From Lycorma delicatula (Eukaryota > Arthropoda > Insecta > Hemiptera > Fulgoridae): DNA of 64,000 nt. This document shows, one piece after another, positions 34,861 through 47,152 of this stretch (the stretch's first letter is position 1; each line of letters starts with the position of its first letter). The stretch spans positions 18,062,022 to 18,126,021 of the forward strand of contig NC_134465.1 of NCBI RefSeq assembly GCF_047948215.1, written 5' to 3'. A program made the translations under genes and the position numbers. The notes beneath the pieces were generated by a model. That model was not told the DNA's origin. It made no database searches and was given only the letters and a program-made list of their open reading frames with translations.

Positions 34861-36496
34861 TTTAAGTTAAATTAAAATTAAACTAAACTAAATTTTAATA
34901 CAATTAAATTGTATAATGTGAAAATAAACTGTAATGCAAGTTGATACAAATGGATAAAAATTTATCATCTATCATCAAAAGACCCAAAAATTTTACTTTT
35001 TGGGCAAAAAAAATTACTATTATTAAAGTAAGCATTATCCAAATAATTAGCAATATGCTGACCTGAGAGCATATTGCTACGGGTTAATGAAAAGAATATG
35101 AAAATGGAAATTTGTAGCGTATAAAAATTACATGTCTAACTGGAATTCGAACCTGGGACCTCTGGACAAAAGGGTGAAATGCTACCTCTCTGCTGTAGAG
35201 ATCAGCATTTGAAGTTTTTTTTATCTCATTTAATGAATAAGAGCTTCAACTGCCAAGTAGAATATATTTTTTTAATTATTTTATTTATGAATTTATTCTT
35301 ACTGTAAATATTTTATTACATTTGTCTAAAAATCATTAATTACATATAAATGAGTATATTCTATATTTTATGATTTTACACGCATATAGTAACAACCAAT
35401 TTTTGTAAGATTATTTCTTTCTCTAATAAAACACAAACATAACTACGCAATGCTCTATCATTTAGATAAATTGTTAGCTTCATACGGTAATATATGATTT
35501 AACATTTTTAATCTACCTACATCTAAATAAAACCATAATTTTTTTTCTACTTTTCCATTACTACAATAAACACAGCCTGCAATTTATGTTAAACAGTAGT
35601 ACGCAAGGATGCTGTTGTGGTAGCATCCCATTACCTGACCAAGGATGCAAAACAAAAGGTTTTAAAAAATAATGACATTCTCTCTAATGCAGAACTTATC
35701 AGTCTTAACAATTTTCATTCAAAGAAAATAAATAAATTTTGCCCAATCTCTCTACTTTCAACGCAACTTATCTTATTTCTATTGATATAAAACAATGTAA
35801 AACTACAAAACAGTTCTTAAATAACACTAAGCAAATAGTTTTGATGCTATTACCCCAAGATTAGATGTTTAATTAGATCAAAGCAAGTAGCACAACATTG
35901 ATGTAACTACTTAACACTGCTTACTTACCATCAAGTAACCTTGGCTTTATAATTAGGAGTTGGTAATATCATAATAATCTACTACCATAAAGGAAGTGGG
36001 AAAGCATGTAAATTATTCTGGGAATATTGTGTGAAATAATAGCTAAGAATTTCACAAAATACCTTTTAATCAAACAACATTTATTTTTATTAAACAGCAA
36101 AAAGAATTGTTATAACACTACAAAATGATTAAATATCAGATAACTCATTTTCAAAATATTGAAAATATTTTTTTTCCAAAGAATCTTTTGGGGGCTAATT
36201 AGGAGCATCTTTTTCACTATAGTTAATGACACAGCTGTTGTTCATAATAGTATCCAGCTTAAAAAAACTGATAAGGAAACTCCTTAATTATGTAACTGGA
36301 CAATTTATTTGACCTATATTCATTCCCAAATTTTACATATTTGTAATTATTGAAGAATGTTAAAATCTTAGTTTTTATGTACAATTATTTAAAAAAGTCA
36401 CTCCAGTTTAATTTGTAAGCTTCTATTATGATGCTTTAATCAGCAAGTGCTCGTTTTAGTACTAACATATCATTTTTATTATAGGATAATATAAAC
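34861..36496. other. AT-rich DNA with one SINE fragment
   Basis: At 35135-35215 a minus-strand tRNA-SINE head is seen; GGAATTCGAACCTGGG is the complement of a B box and is followed by CCTCTGGACAAAAGG. Around 34850-34910 the sequence is a simple AAATTAAA-type repeat. No coding region recognised. Confidence 0.5.
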
Positions 36497-36800
36497 CTGT
36501 TAGGTTAGTCTAGAGGTTAAACTCATCACTGCAAAATCAACTGATTTTCGAACTCAAGAGTTCTAAGGTTCAAGTCGCTTTTGTATGGATCTGAATGCTA
36601 GGTGTTCTTTGGTGGTTGGGTTTCAATTAACCAAACATCTCAGAAGTGGTCAACCTAAGTCTGTTCCAGACTTACACTTACATTACACTGCACTACATCT
36701 GCAGCTACATCAGGCCTAGCAAGCTGGTAATAGTAATTGCTTTTGCCTAAACACACACACATACACCCAGACCTGGCAGTAGCTGGAAAAGTGGTTGGGG
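36497..36800 (+). repeat. tRNA-derived SINE, plus-strand copy
   Basis: The head TTAGTCTAGAGGTTAAACTC is an A-box-like stretch and AAGGTTCAAGTCGC is the B box. The body contains TGGTTGGGTTTCAATTAACC and AAACATCTCAGAAGTGG. The same order is found at 13485, 42001 and 61693. The 3' end diverges into a CA-rich tail rather than the usual GGAGGCTAAACAG. Confidence 0.75.
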
Positions 36801-36879
36801 AACTGTATATATTATAGGATAATATAGAACGATCATTTTACTGGGTACATCATTTAATGAATGGGCATGCTATATAATG

Positions 36880-37440
36880 TGTTTCTTTTTAGTGACGAGG
36901 CGTATTTTCACCGTAGTGGTTACATCAATAGTCAAAACAACAGATTTTGGTCAACATGACATCCACACATCTTAAAATGAATCGCTGCTGCATTTACAGA
37001 AGGTAATCAAGGTATCTTGAATCATTACCTAACTACAGACGGTAATTTTTACACAAGATAAGGGGGTTTGGTTATTTGCAATAAGACATGGCAACAAGCC
37101 ATACATTCAAAAACACTACGGAAGTTTTGGAAAATAGGTTTGGTGATCAAATGATCTCAAAAGATCTGAGGCCTATTCATTCCCCTTATTTATCATCACC
37201 AGATTTCTTTCTTTGGGGCTTTTTGAAAGGACATGTTATATCGAGCAACTCCACATACTCTACAAGACCTGGAGCGAGCCATTACTGCAGAGATGAATTC
37301 CATTAGTCGTGATGTCCTATGAAGGGTGGCAAAAATATGGTGTCAAGAGTTCAGACCTGCCTTCAGGAAAACGATGGACATTTCCAACACTTGCTGTAAG
37401 ACACTGCCAGTTGTGCATAACTACATTCCATGAATAAAAG
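36880..37440 (+). pseudogene. DDE transposase relic, second copy, deleted
   Basis: A plus-strand relic of the same broad family as 33754-34860 but a different lineage. FSDEAYFHRSGYINSQNNRF (first acidic block, well kept) is followed, after an internal deletion, by MATSHTFKNTTEVLENRFGD (second block; the Asp of DGATSHT is lost) and HSPYLSSPDFFLWGFLKGHV (third block, SPDLxxPDFFLWG). The C-terminus ends ENDGHFQHLL, as in many proteins of this type. The closing part is shifted at about 37300. Confidence 0.8.
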
Positions 37441-37629
37441 CAAATCTCTATATTAGAGTCCACAGTGGAATTATAATGTATTGTATAGTATCAATGTGCA
37501 TGATAAGATGATTGCACCATTTAATATTTCTTGTTTTTCAAGCGACATACTCACTTTCTTAGTTGTGTTGGCAATTTTTTCAATATGTTGGCAATTTTTT
37601 TTTATTACCATTATCTGAGATACATATAT

Positions 37630-37860
37630 ACAGAATGTTTCTAAAATGGTGGGCAGGCTATACTTTTTCGGATTCTACTTGTAGAACTAAACAAAACATA
37701 TCCTTGGAAAAAATAAAATAAAATTTTTATATAAAAATAACAAAATGGCAGATGGGGGAGAATGAAGGAGAAAAAATGCCATTTTTCCTAAGGATATTTT
37801 TTGTTCTACAAGTAGAATCTGAAAAAGTATAGTCAGCCCACCATTTTAGAAACATTCTGT
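37630..37860. mobile_element. Fold-back (long inverted repeat) element, 231 bp
   Basis: Two arms of roughly 80 bases are near-perfect reverse complements: the left arm begins ACAGAATGTTTCTAAAATGG and the right arm ends CCATTTTAGAAACATTCTGT. Both share GATTCTACTTGTAGAAC in the arm interior. The loop (about 37717-37782) is A-rich. No ORF. Transcription of either strand would give a long hairpin. Flanking duplications are unclear because a (TA)n tract starts just to the right. Confidence 0.85.
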
Positions 37861-37861
37861 G

Positions 37862-37864
<3 letters not shown>

Positions 37865-37897
<33 letters not shown>

Positions 37898-37902
37898 TGT
37901 GT

Positions 37903-37937
<35 letters not shown>
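37865..37937. repeat. (TA)n(TG)n microsatellite
   Basis: TA dinucleotides running into TG dinucleotides, directly right of the fold-back element. Confidence 0.97.
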
Positions 37938-37938
<1 letters not shown>

Positions 37939-40098
37939 AATGTACATACTTTTTACCGCTAGGAGTAATTTTGATAAAAAAATTCAATTGAAGAAAAATG
38001 TCTAGTATTTTAATAATGAGCTGTTTAATATTTATACATTTAAAAATACGAGTATATAATACACTTCTTTTAAAATTTATTAAACTTACAGTAAAAAACT
38101 TTTATGAATAGAATTTTTTAACTGTCATTAAGTGTTTTATTTTAGAGAGATTTAAATGCATCAAGAGCTATCATAAATACATGTTATGTACGATTTCAAC
38201 TAACAGACCAATAAATCTCTACATTAATGATTAAAACATTTTATTAAAATTATACCGACAAAAATACATATAGGATAAAACAATCTAAAAAATAACTATC
38301 ATTCTAAGTTTAATTTTAATATTACAACCTCCTTGATATAGTACATGTATATTAATAATGATAATAAAAATAATTGAAAAAACTGTAAAATTTAAACAGG
38401 ATTTGAACCAGAGGATAGATGATCTAGAAGATAGCATACTAGCCACTAACCTAATAACGGTGAATGTTTATCATGAATCATACATAAATAATACATGACA
38501 ATGTGAAATAAGTTCAATTAATATCATAATTTATTTTCTTTTACTTTCGGGAGTGAGTTCTTGTCCATACTTAAAAGAGATGAATTTATTTTTACTATAT
38601 TAAAATTAATTAAACCTAAATTTTTACAAAATTTAAACCAGCTCCGATTTAGTAAATAAACAATTTTGGCCCTATCCAGGATATATTTAAAAATGAATAT
38701 TAAAAAAAATTAACAAAACATTATATGTTCACTAACGTAGAATTAAAGAGGAAATAAGGTTAGAAATTTTGTTATTTCATTAACAAAGTTTTAATGACAT
38801 TACTATTCTTTAATTTCCTTCAAGTCACTAAAAAAATAAACAGAAAAATGATGACTTTATCAGTAATGTTAAATTAAATTAGAGATAAAACAGTAAAGAC
38901 ATTTTTATGTCAAAATATATATTTAATAATAATAATAATACATAGAAACAAGAAGTAACATATTGTACGTGAAATATCTATTTTAAAATATGAAATTAAT
39001 TAGAAACAAAAAAATTTATAACAAAACTAAAGAAAAAGGTAATTGATTTTTGTACATAATAGTGATAAGAAGTTTAATAAATGATTTCAAGGAGAAATAA
39101 AAGATAAATGTAATAAATAGATAAAATAAAGTGCTGAGTGAATACGTTCAATTCCAAATGATACAAAGTAAATAACAAATCGTTTTGGAATAAAATAAAC
39201 ACACATTCACATGTTTTAACAAAGTAAATTGTAAAATAATTAATTAGCTTGTTAAGCATGAATGAAACTTTGTTAAACTAGAAGAAAATGAAAGACAATA
39301 ACAAATTAAAAGTAAATACTAGTTTCTTCCTTTTAAAATAAATTACATTTGGCTAAACTTCCCATTTATGTTGATTGTTAGGAGTAAGAACTAGTAACAT
39401 GCAATTCTGTAGTAGTTTAGAAGCAGTTATTTTAAAAATAAATATGAAAAAAAATCAAATAAAACAATATAACACAAGGAATAATATTAGTTAATAATAT
39501 AATAGAAAAATGGATAAAAACTATTAAAAAAAATCAGATTCAATTTTACTAAGAAAAGAGCTTTCAAAATAATATTGAAAGCATTTCATAAATTAAAATA
39601 AAACAAAATTTTTAAACATTTAATTACATTAGTCAACACAAAATTTGTATCTAACATGTTAAAACAACTTTTCTCACCATAATTTGGTTGTTGGTTTCAA
39701 ATATGCTATTGAAATTCTGTTAACACGTAAAGATTTTATGTACATTATAAATCAGTAGAATTTTTTTATAATAAACTTATTTTCAACAACTGCTGGTTAC
39801 AATTAAAAATAGTTTCTGTATATTTACTTTTAAACAATACGCATACATGCTTAACAAAGAAAAAATAAATAAATATATACACTGTATCATGCAAAGTTGA
39901 CAGGTACAAACGTTTCTGTATGATGATGTTATACAGACATTTGTTATTGCCTACTACAGAGCTTAAAATCTTATTTAATCTAGCATCACTTGTCTATATT
40001 GTGTGTTGTGTTCCATGGAGTTACTAGTGTTGTGCTATATTTTCATCGATTCTTTATAATAAAAAAGTGATTTTTTTTTCATTTTTATTTGCTGCAAC
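37938..40098. other. AT-rich DNA, SINE head fragment near 38.4 kb
   Basis: At 38395-38460 a minus-strand tRNA-like piece (AACAGGATTTGAACCAGAGG is the complement of a B box). The remainder is very AT-rich with no gene recognised; 39961-40098 may be the 5' flank of the repeat-family pseudogene that follows. Confidence 0.45.
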
Positions 40099-41670
40099 AT
40101 GGCTTCTGCAAAAGTTCGTGGATGTTCAAATCATCCAGACAATTTTTGTTATGTCCATGGTAAATTTACACCTAAATCTCAAAGAAAGACTATTTCTGAA
40201 TCGACAAAACAGCTTATAAATTTTATTTTGATTGTGTACTTGCGAATCAAGATAAAATTTGGATACCTCATGTTAATTGCATATCGTGCTCAGTAACTGT
40301 AACTGAACGGTTGAAGGGGAAACAACAAGCCATGCCGTTTGCTGTATCGATGGTTTAGTGTGAACCTAAGGATCATTTCACCGACTGCTACTTTTGTATG
40401 ACAAATATATTTGAATTTTTATTCAAAAATAAAAAGTTCATAAAATATGCAGATGTATCCTCAGCTTTAAAGCTGGTACCACAAAGAGAGTAATTGCGTG
40501 TACCTGTCAAATAAAACCTGTTAAATCTCCTCATTTAATTCAACAACATGAACTTAAGTTATCAGAACAGTAAGCTGAACTTCTAGGGTGTAGACTCCAA
40601 CAGTAGAATCTTTTAATGAAAAAAACCAAAGTTATTACTTTTAGAACACAAAATAAAACTCTTGAAACTTATTTTACTATGAAAAATTCATTGTGCGTTT
40701 GTACTGATGTCGATGACCTGACAAAAGAACTTGGAATTCAGCATATTCCTGAAGAATGGTGTCTTTTTATTGATTTTTCTAAAGTTAGCATGAAAGCAGT
40801 TTTTTTACATAATGGTAACAAACAACCATGCACCATTCCATTAGCTCATGCAGTCGACACAAAAAAAAATGTATGAAACTATGGCATCAATAATAGGGGA
40901 AATAAAATACAAAGTGCATATGTGGCAAGTATGCGTTGATTTGAAAGTTGTTGTGTTACATCTTGGTTTACAAGGAGGGTTTACGAAATATTGTTGTTTC
41001 CTTTGTCTTTGGGATAGTCATGATACAAGAAGTCATTAGCAAGTAAAGAACTGGTCATTGCGGAAGAACTATGTGGCTGGTGAAAAAAAGTATAAAGCAT
41101 TTATCATTAATTGAAAGCGGTAAAATCATACTGCTCCACTTCACATAAAACTCAAACTCATGAAAATTTTTGTAAAGGTACTAAACAAAGATGGACCAGG
41201 ATTTAATCATTTAAAAATAAGTTTTCATAAACTGAGTGATGGTAAGTTCAAGGAGGATATATTTATCGGTCCGAAAATAAAAAAACTGCTTAAGGACTCA
41301 ACTTTAGATGATAAACGTAATGAACATGAACTAGCTGCATGGAAGTTCTTCAAAGATATTATTGGTGGTTTTTTTTATTTAACAGAAAAGATGAAAACTA
41401 TGTTTTTTTTGGTTAATTAGCTGTTAGAAAACAACAAATACTTAGGATGTAGGATGTCATTAAAAATTCATCTCCTACACTCCCACCTAGACTTTTATCC
41501 TGAAAATATTTGGCTCTGTCAGCAATGAGCAAGGAGAGCGTTTGTTTCAATCAGGATATTCTGACAATGGAGCATCGGTACTGAGAAAGATGGAATTCTG
41601 AAATGATGGGCGACTGTTGTTGTTTTTTGTTTAGAGAAACTGATTAAATATTGTACAACTGAAAAAGTTT
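40099..41670 (+). pseudogene. Decayed copy of a multi-copy zinc-finger-like repeat protein
   Basis: A plus-strand relic in several frames. The N-terminus MASAKVRGCSNHPDNFCYVH has a cysteine pattern suggesting a small zinc-binding module. A middle part follows with YFTMKNSLCVCTDVDDLTKE, EEWCLFIDFSKVSMKAVFLH and NGNKQP. Next come IKYKVHMWQVCVDLKVVVLH, LGLQGGFTKYCCFLCLWDS, MKIFVKVLNKDGPGFNHLKI, LLKDSTLDDKRNEHELAAWK and, near the end, DILTMEHRY and ERWNSEMMGDCC. I remember this order (WxLFIDSSKxSLKxVLLHNGN ... GGYTKYPCFLCLWDSR ... RWNxxMMxDYC) from a protein present in many copies in hemipteran and other invertebrate genomes. It is presumably transposon-derived, function unknown. This copy has several stops and shifts. 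Confidence 0.75.
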
Positions 41671-42000
41671 GTCAACATATTTTAAAAATTAAAGGTAAGA
41701 CAATTCCAGTGATTAAAACTTTTAAAAAGTGTTATTTTAAAGACATTTCCAGTGACTTATCATTTCAGAAACAGTTATTTTAAAACTGCATTAATGTATT
41801 TCAATTTATCTGTGTTTGGATAAATAAAAATTTGTTGATTTTAACCAAATTTTAAATGAATACACATAAATAATTTTTTTTTGATTTCACAGTGATTATG
41901 CATTTACTGGTAAATAAATATATGTATCTAAAAAAAATGTCACGTCTTACACAAATTCTGATAACTGTTTTGAATTCAGAACCCCTTTCTTTTTCCTGTT
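41671..42000. other. AT-rich, nothing recognised
   Basis: The flank between the repeat-family pseudogene and the SINE; no feature seen. Confidence 0.5.
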
Positions 42001-42277
42001 TAGCCTCCGGTAATTACCTCACAGATAATACTTCAGAGGATGAATGAGGATGATATGTATGAGTGTACATGAAGTGCAGGCTTGTACAGTCTCAGTTCGA
42101 CTGTTACTGAGATGTGTGGTTAATTGAAACCCAACCGCCAAAGAATACCGGTATCCACGATCTAGTATTCAAATTCGTGTAAAAATAACTGATTTTACTA
42201 GGATTTGAACGCTGGAACTCTCGACTTCCAAATCAACTGATTTGGGAAAACACATTCACCGCTAGACCAACCCGGTG
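42001..42277 (-). repeat. tRNA-derived SINE, full-length-like copy
   Basis: The best-preserved minus-strand copy. Read on that strand it begins CACCGGGTTGGTCTAGCGGT (A box), with AGCGTTCAAATCC as B box and TGGATACCGGTATTCTTTGG. It ends with the GATGATATG/TCATCCTCTGAAG and CCGGAGGCTAAACAG block shared with the copies at 13485 and 61693. Confidence 0.85.
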
Positions 42278-43864
42278 GGTTTTGAATTCGGAACCCCAAA
42301 ATTAGTTAAAATCACCATATTCGATTTCAGATACACAAAAAGAAAATTTTTTTTGTTGACTAGTGTTATTAAGGGCAATACTTCTATCATTTAATAACTT
42401 ATAACAGATTAGACAATTCAGTTCTGAATAATTTGTTTTACTCTTAATAACAAAGTTTAAAAAAACTTGTATCATCAAACTTCACTTTCTCTATTTACAA
42501 AATCACTCTTGATTTAAACTTTTATACAATGGTATTTGAGTTATGAAAAAATTTGTTTATTATTTGACATAACCTCAAGGATACACTATCTTTTCCCACC
42601 ACCCATCCTTTTCTATATCAGTGATAAATATGTTCTACCGTATTATTTATTCTTTGGGTGTAGGTCTTCTTGTTTAGAATTAAGGACCTAAAGGGTCAGT
42701 GAATTCCTTGATATCTAATAAGGGAGGGGACACTTTTCCATTCCAATGGCTGCACCAGCCTAGCAACTGAAGTATATCATATAAAGCCGCCTCCTAATCC
42801 TGAAAGAAAAATCTCTTGACTAAACTAAGAGAAGCTGGTTTGATCAAGGTTTTGGAATTATACTACGAGTTATAATTATTGTTAAAGCTCTTGGTATCAA
42901 TTAAAGCCACATCCTAGAAAAAATGCAAATGTATCATCTGTACAATTCCAGATGACTGTACAGTTTCTTCACGTCACTTCCCTCCAAAAAATGCTGTACA
43001 AAAAATCAATTAATCAAAGCACTCCTTTGAAAATCATTATCCAATTAAGGAAGATACACATGTATTTCGAGGATATTATGTACAAGCATTGCAAGAACAT
43101 AATTAAAAAAAAATTGTAATATTCTTTAAGTACCAGAATCATAATTATGCAAACAATGTGGTTATTAACAAATAATCTACTATACAGCAACTAAACAGTA
43201 GTCAGGCTCCATGGCACGAGCATTAGCGTCTTGGCCTTTTATCCAGAGGTCCTGGGTTTGAATCCCAATCAGGCGTTTTCACATGCTACAAAATTGCCAT
43301 TTCATTTCATTATTTGAAGAAATTTCTAACGGTAGTCCCAAAAGCTAAAAAAGAAAACTTTTTTTCTGATTTAAACACCCGTAAGGCAACCGGTCCAGCA
43401 ATTAAGCATCACTCAGTCACCTCAGGGTGTCGTGGTTGTGACAGCAGCCTGCCCTTCCTGTCTAGTCCCCTGTTGAAGCATCTCACCGGGGTCTAAAAAA
43501 AAACTTGACAGTAGAAAATGAAAAAATTATTAATCAAATTAGATTTACTGTTTTTTTCTAGACACCAGTGCTTTATATAAAATACTTCATGAAGAATGTA
43601 ACAAACTTTCAGGATATGTTCTACTAGGGAAAATAAAGATTATAGTTTATAGGTTTTGTTGGTTTCAGTGATTTCCATCGGTTTGATTGTTGTAGTTTTC
43701 CAAATCATTATCTATTTCCGCATCGACTCTCATCATCTGTTACAACTTAACAAAGAAAGAGCGTTTAATTTAAAAATTAATTCATCCTTCAAATCATGTG
43801 ATTTTCGATGAAGATCTTCGTAAATTGCATTTTTTTTTACATTTTCATCATTCCTTAATGTAAA
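42278..43864. other. AT-rich DNA with one tRNA-SINE
   Basis: At 43204-43310 a plus-strand SINE of the second type: ATGGCACGAGCATTAGCGTC (A box region) and CCTGGGTTTGAATCCC (B box), then a short body. A 60-codon frame at 43314-43496 (LNTRKATGPAIKHHSVTSGC) is not recognised. Nothing else seen. Confidence 0.55.
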
Positions 43865-44395
43865 AAATCTGATGTGGAAACCACACACCTTTCTTGTGCA
43901 CCTACTAAATTACATATACAATTTTTTTTTAAATGAAAAGTAAATAAAATTTGATTTCATTAATAACTTCTGATAATTTTTCATTTTTTTATTTTTATGT
44001 TGTTATTGAATTATTATTCATTGTAAGTTTTTTTTACAGAGGTTAATAAATCAATACATTTAATATTAATAATCAATAGCAGTTAAGAAAAAGTCCAAAA
44101 TCCAATTTTTTTTTTTTGGGCCTTTTTGGACAATTTGGTTCATTTGATTGCAATCAAAAGGGGAAGTGCACAACCAGATGTCACAACAGTCCCAAATCCA
44201 AAACGTCAACATCCTACGGCTAATCCTTTTTGAGTTACGAGAAGTACATACGTACGAACAGATGTCACGCTGAAACTACTCAAAATGGATATTTCCGTTG
44301 AAATCTGAAAACCGAAATTTTTCGCGATTACAATCCTTCCTTGTACGAAGTACAAGGAAGTAAAAATCGATCTTGGTTGGTCTTCAAGTGACATT
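43865..44395 (-). repeat. B-box repeat family, copy 1
   Basis: A minus-strand copy of a roughly 680-bp repeat seen several times in the right third. On the minus strand it begins TACTTCCTTGTACTTCGTAC, continues GCGAAAAATTTCGG, CCGTAGGATGTTG and AACTGTTGTGACATCTGG-type text, and closes near GGTTTCCACATCAG. The middle part carrying the B box is deleted here. See the copies at 45085, 54205, 55805, 57480 and 59563. Confidence 0.75.
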
Positions 44396-45084
44396 TACTT
44401 TGTTGGCCTTTTTTTTTATGTAAAGCTTCCTTTTAAAACCATTTTGAAGGATCATTACTGTTTCTTCACCCGTTTCCCTAAAAGGAAACAAACAAACTTT
44501 AACGTATATCCTCTGCTCTTTATGATCACTAATTATAGAAAGCGTAAATCATCGCCAAGAAAAACCAATATGAAAGGTCTTATTAGACAAATTTAAAGCA
44601 ATACCACTTGGCAGACCGCCAAAGAAAACTAAGCTTCTTATACCAATCTCTGGGATTTGTAACTATGTCTACCCCTAGTATAAGTATAAACGTGCATTTC
44701 TTGCCTTTTGTAAATTTTCTGAATGGCTTTTTAACTCACATATAATGTTTTGTATACGCGTACTCGTACTTTGATTAAAAATAAGTAAATAATAAAATAA
44801 TAATTTAATAGCAACGCAATAAAAATTAAGGTAAATAATTTTGTTTAATTTTTCTTTAATTTTTAACGTTTTTAATTCAGCCTCAAATTAAGGATAAATA
44901 AGCAGTTTTCAATTTGGTACAGACTTTAAAACAAAAATTTATAAAATATTTTAAGTGTTATCATTTTTCTTGCTTTTTAGATCATTTTAATCGCTTTTAT
45001 TAAATATATTATTTTCTTATTTCCATAATTAAGGTTTAACTTTTCCTTAATACTTTCAGGCACGCTTATGTATGAGTATTCACA
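44396..45084. other. No gene recognised; CpG content rises
   Basis: AT-rich but with clearly more CpG than sequence to the left. No repeat copy or coding region recognised. Confidence 0.5.
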
Positions 45085-45800
45085 TTTTTACTTCCTTGTA
45101 CGAAGTAAAGGAAGTATTGTGATCGCGAAATATTTCGGTCTTCAGATTTCAATAGAAATATTTTAACTCAAAAACGATTAGCGGTAGAATGTTGAAAATT
45201 TGGAAATAGAATTGTTGTAACATCTAGTTGTGCACCTCCCCTTTTGATTGCAATCGAGTAGATCAAAAAAGCCGAAAATCCAAAACATTTGGGATTTTGG
45301 ACTTAACTGCAGTAATAAGCCCTCATTTAGAACATTTCAACGGTATATCATAAGCGGTACTTCTTTTCATCGGCTCCCGAGTTATAGCAAATGAAATTTT
45401 AATTAATGAAATATTTGGATCTTAAAGAGGAAGTTACATCGGTTCGAATCCGACTTCATATACATATATATATTTTTTTAACTTTTCTTTTTATTAATTT
45501 ATAAATATTGATTTATTAATAAATTATTAAACTGCGATTGTAAAAAAAGTTTTACAATAAATAATAATTCAATAATAATAAAAAAAATCAAAAGTTATTG
45601 GTGAAATAAAATTTTATCTACTTTTCATTTTAATTCAAACATTTTTACAGAGGTTAGCAATTATTAATAAATCAATATATTTAAATTTAAAAAAATATAT
45701 ATATGTATATGAAGTCGTATTCGAACCGACGTGTCCTTCGTTACTGATCCGACATGTTCTCACTTGCACCACATAACTACTTGGGCGACATGAAACAAGA
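45085..45800 (+). repeat. B-box repeat family, copies 2 and 3 head to head
   Basis: The plus-strand part (45085 to about 45640) starts TTACTTCCTTGTACGAAGTA, has GATCGCGAAATATTTCGG, and reaches CATCGGTTCGAATCCGACTT, which contains a perfect pol III B box (GGTTCGAATCC). From about 45640 the orientation reverses: GAAGTCGTATTCGAACCGAC is the complement of a second B box, and on the minus strand it is preceded by TAGTTATGTGGTGCAAGTGA, an A-box-like stretch 35-40 bases upstream. This second piece looks tRNA-like but lacks a closing acceptor stem. Confidence 0.7.
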
Positions 45801-47150
45801 TTAATATATAAACTAATATAAAATGCTTATACGGACACCACAAAAAAAATGTGATGCAATGTGGTGTCCACTACAATGCAATTGTGTAACTGTCCACTTT
45901 ATTAAAGAATTGGAGGATCGTATCTCGCTTTCAAATGAAATAGGTTTAAGTGAAGTGCAGCAAAAAATGTGTACATGTAATTAAAAAGGCGTATAAGTAA
46001 GTAATGCGGTGTCCACATCGATAATTTAAAATACTAATAATTAATATGTAATACTAGAATAACTCCCTTTTACAATATAGTGCATTACCGAATGACCTTA
46101 ACGGATATTGTATGCGTTTGTATTTATATAATTAAGGAAATCTATTTATGTCCGCGTAACAAAATAATATATTGTATGTAAAAAGTAATATAGGACAGTA
46201 GCTTCGTACATAAAACCTGTCCCTTATAGTCTTTTAAAGGCGTAAAGGAGAAAAAAAGGACAGCAGGACTTATTCTCTGCTGTTACTATTTCTAGTAGTA
46301 ATATTGCAAGTAGTACTATTATAGTAAAGAAGAAGAACATAAATAGCGCAAGGGAGTATAGAAAAGAAAGGAAAAGGGTTAGTCGGTAGGGACATAGGGA
46401 CGAATAAATCTTGTACGCGTCTGTACCTCCGTTGGGTTTACTAACACCCTTGGAACCAATATTACACTATCTTAGTCAGCCGTGGCCAGTATGTTTTCTT
46501 TCTTTTATAAGAAATCAATGTCGGGAACAGCAGCGCTTTTTCAAATCTACGTATAAAATAAATTATGTATAAATAAAAATTAAAATAGTCATAAATGTCC
46601 CTATAAAGATCGATAAATATTTTGATATTATAACAAAATTTTATTAATAAAGATGATTTTAAATAAAATAATTTTTTTTTTTTTTTGAAAAACTAGTCGT
46701 TTTTATAATAAAAACAATTAACAGGCTCATTAAAACAATATCCTAGATCTAAAATTACAATATTCAACCGGGTATATTAGTTACTGCAATAATCCCGATC
46801 AATCGATCTATAATTTTTACATTAATTCAAACAATTACTCGTTGAAATACACTTAATTAAACAAAACCCTTAAAATAATTTGATATGATATACTTCAGGT
46901 AATATTCAAAGTCTAAAGGATTATACAATTTATTTAAGTCTTCTAAAATTCATTTTAATCGTTAAAATTTTCGTATATGAAAAATAAACCTAGTACAATA
47001 AAACACATTTAAAAAATTAAACTGTAGATTTTTAATCTATATGAATGTATCCAATAGATTTCTTGTCGTGTACTAAAGACATTACTCAGAATTCTTTCTA
47101 AAAAAAAATAAATTCGACCCTCCAAAATTCAATTGTTTGGACCGTTTTGT
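45801..47150. other. No gene recognised
   Basis: At 45950-46020 a piece of the 3' end of the B-box repeat (AAAGGCGTATAAGTAAGTAA, GGTGTCCACATCG) is present. 46190-46520 is somewhat richer in G+C and CpG but has no ORF or known repeat that I can name. Confidence 0.45.
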
Positions 47151-47152
47151 AC

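Noticed and set aside
45725..45800. A functional tRNA gene on the minus strand
   Set aside because: A- and B-box-like motifs are present, but the acceptor stem does not close and the 3' part continues into a repeat family.
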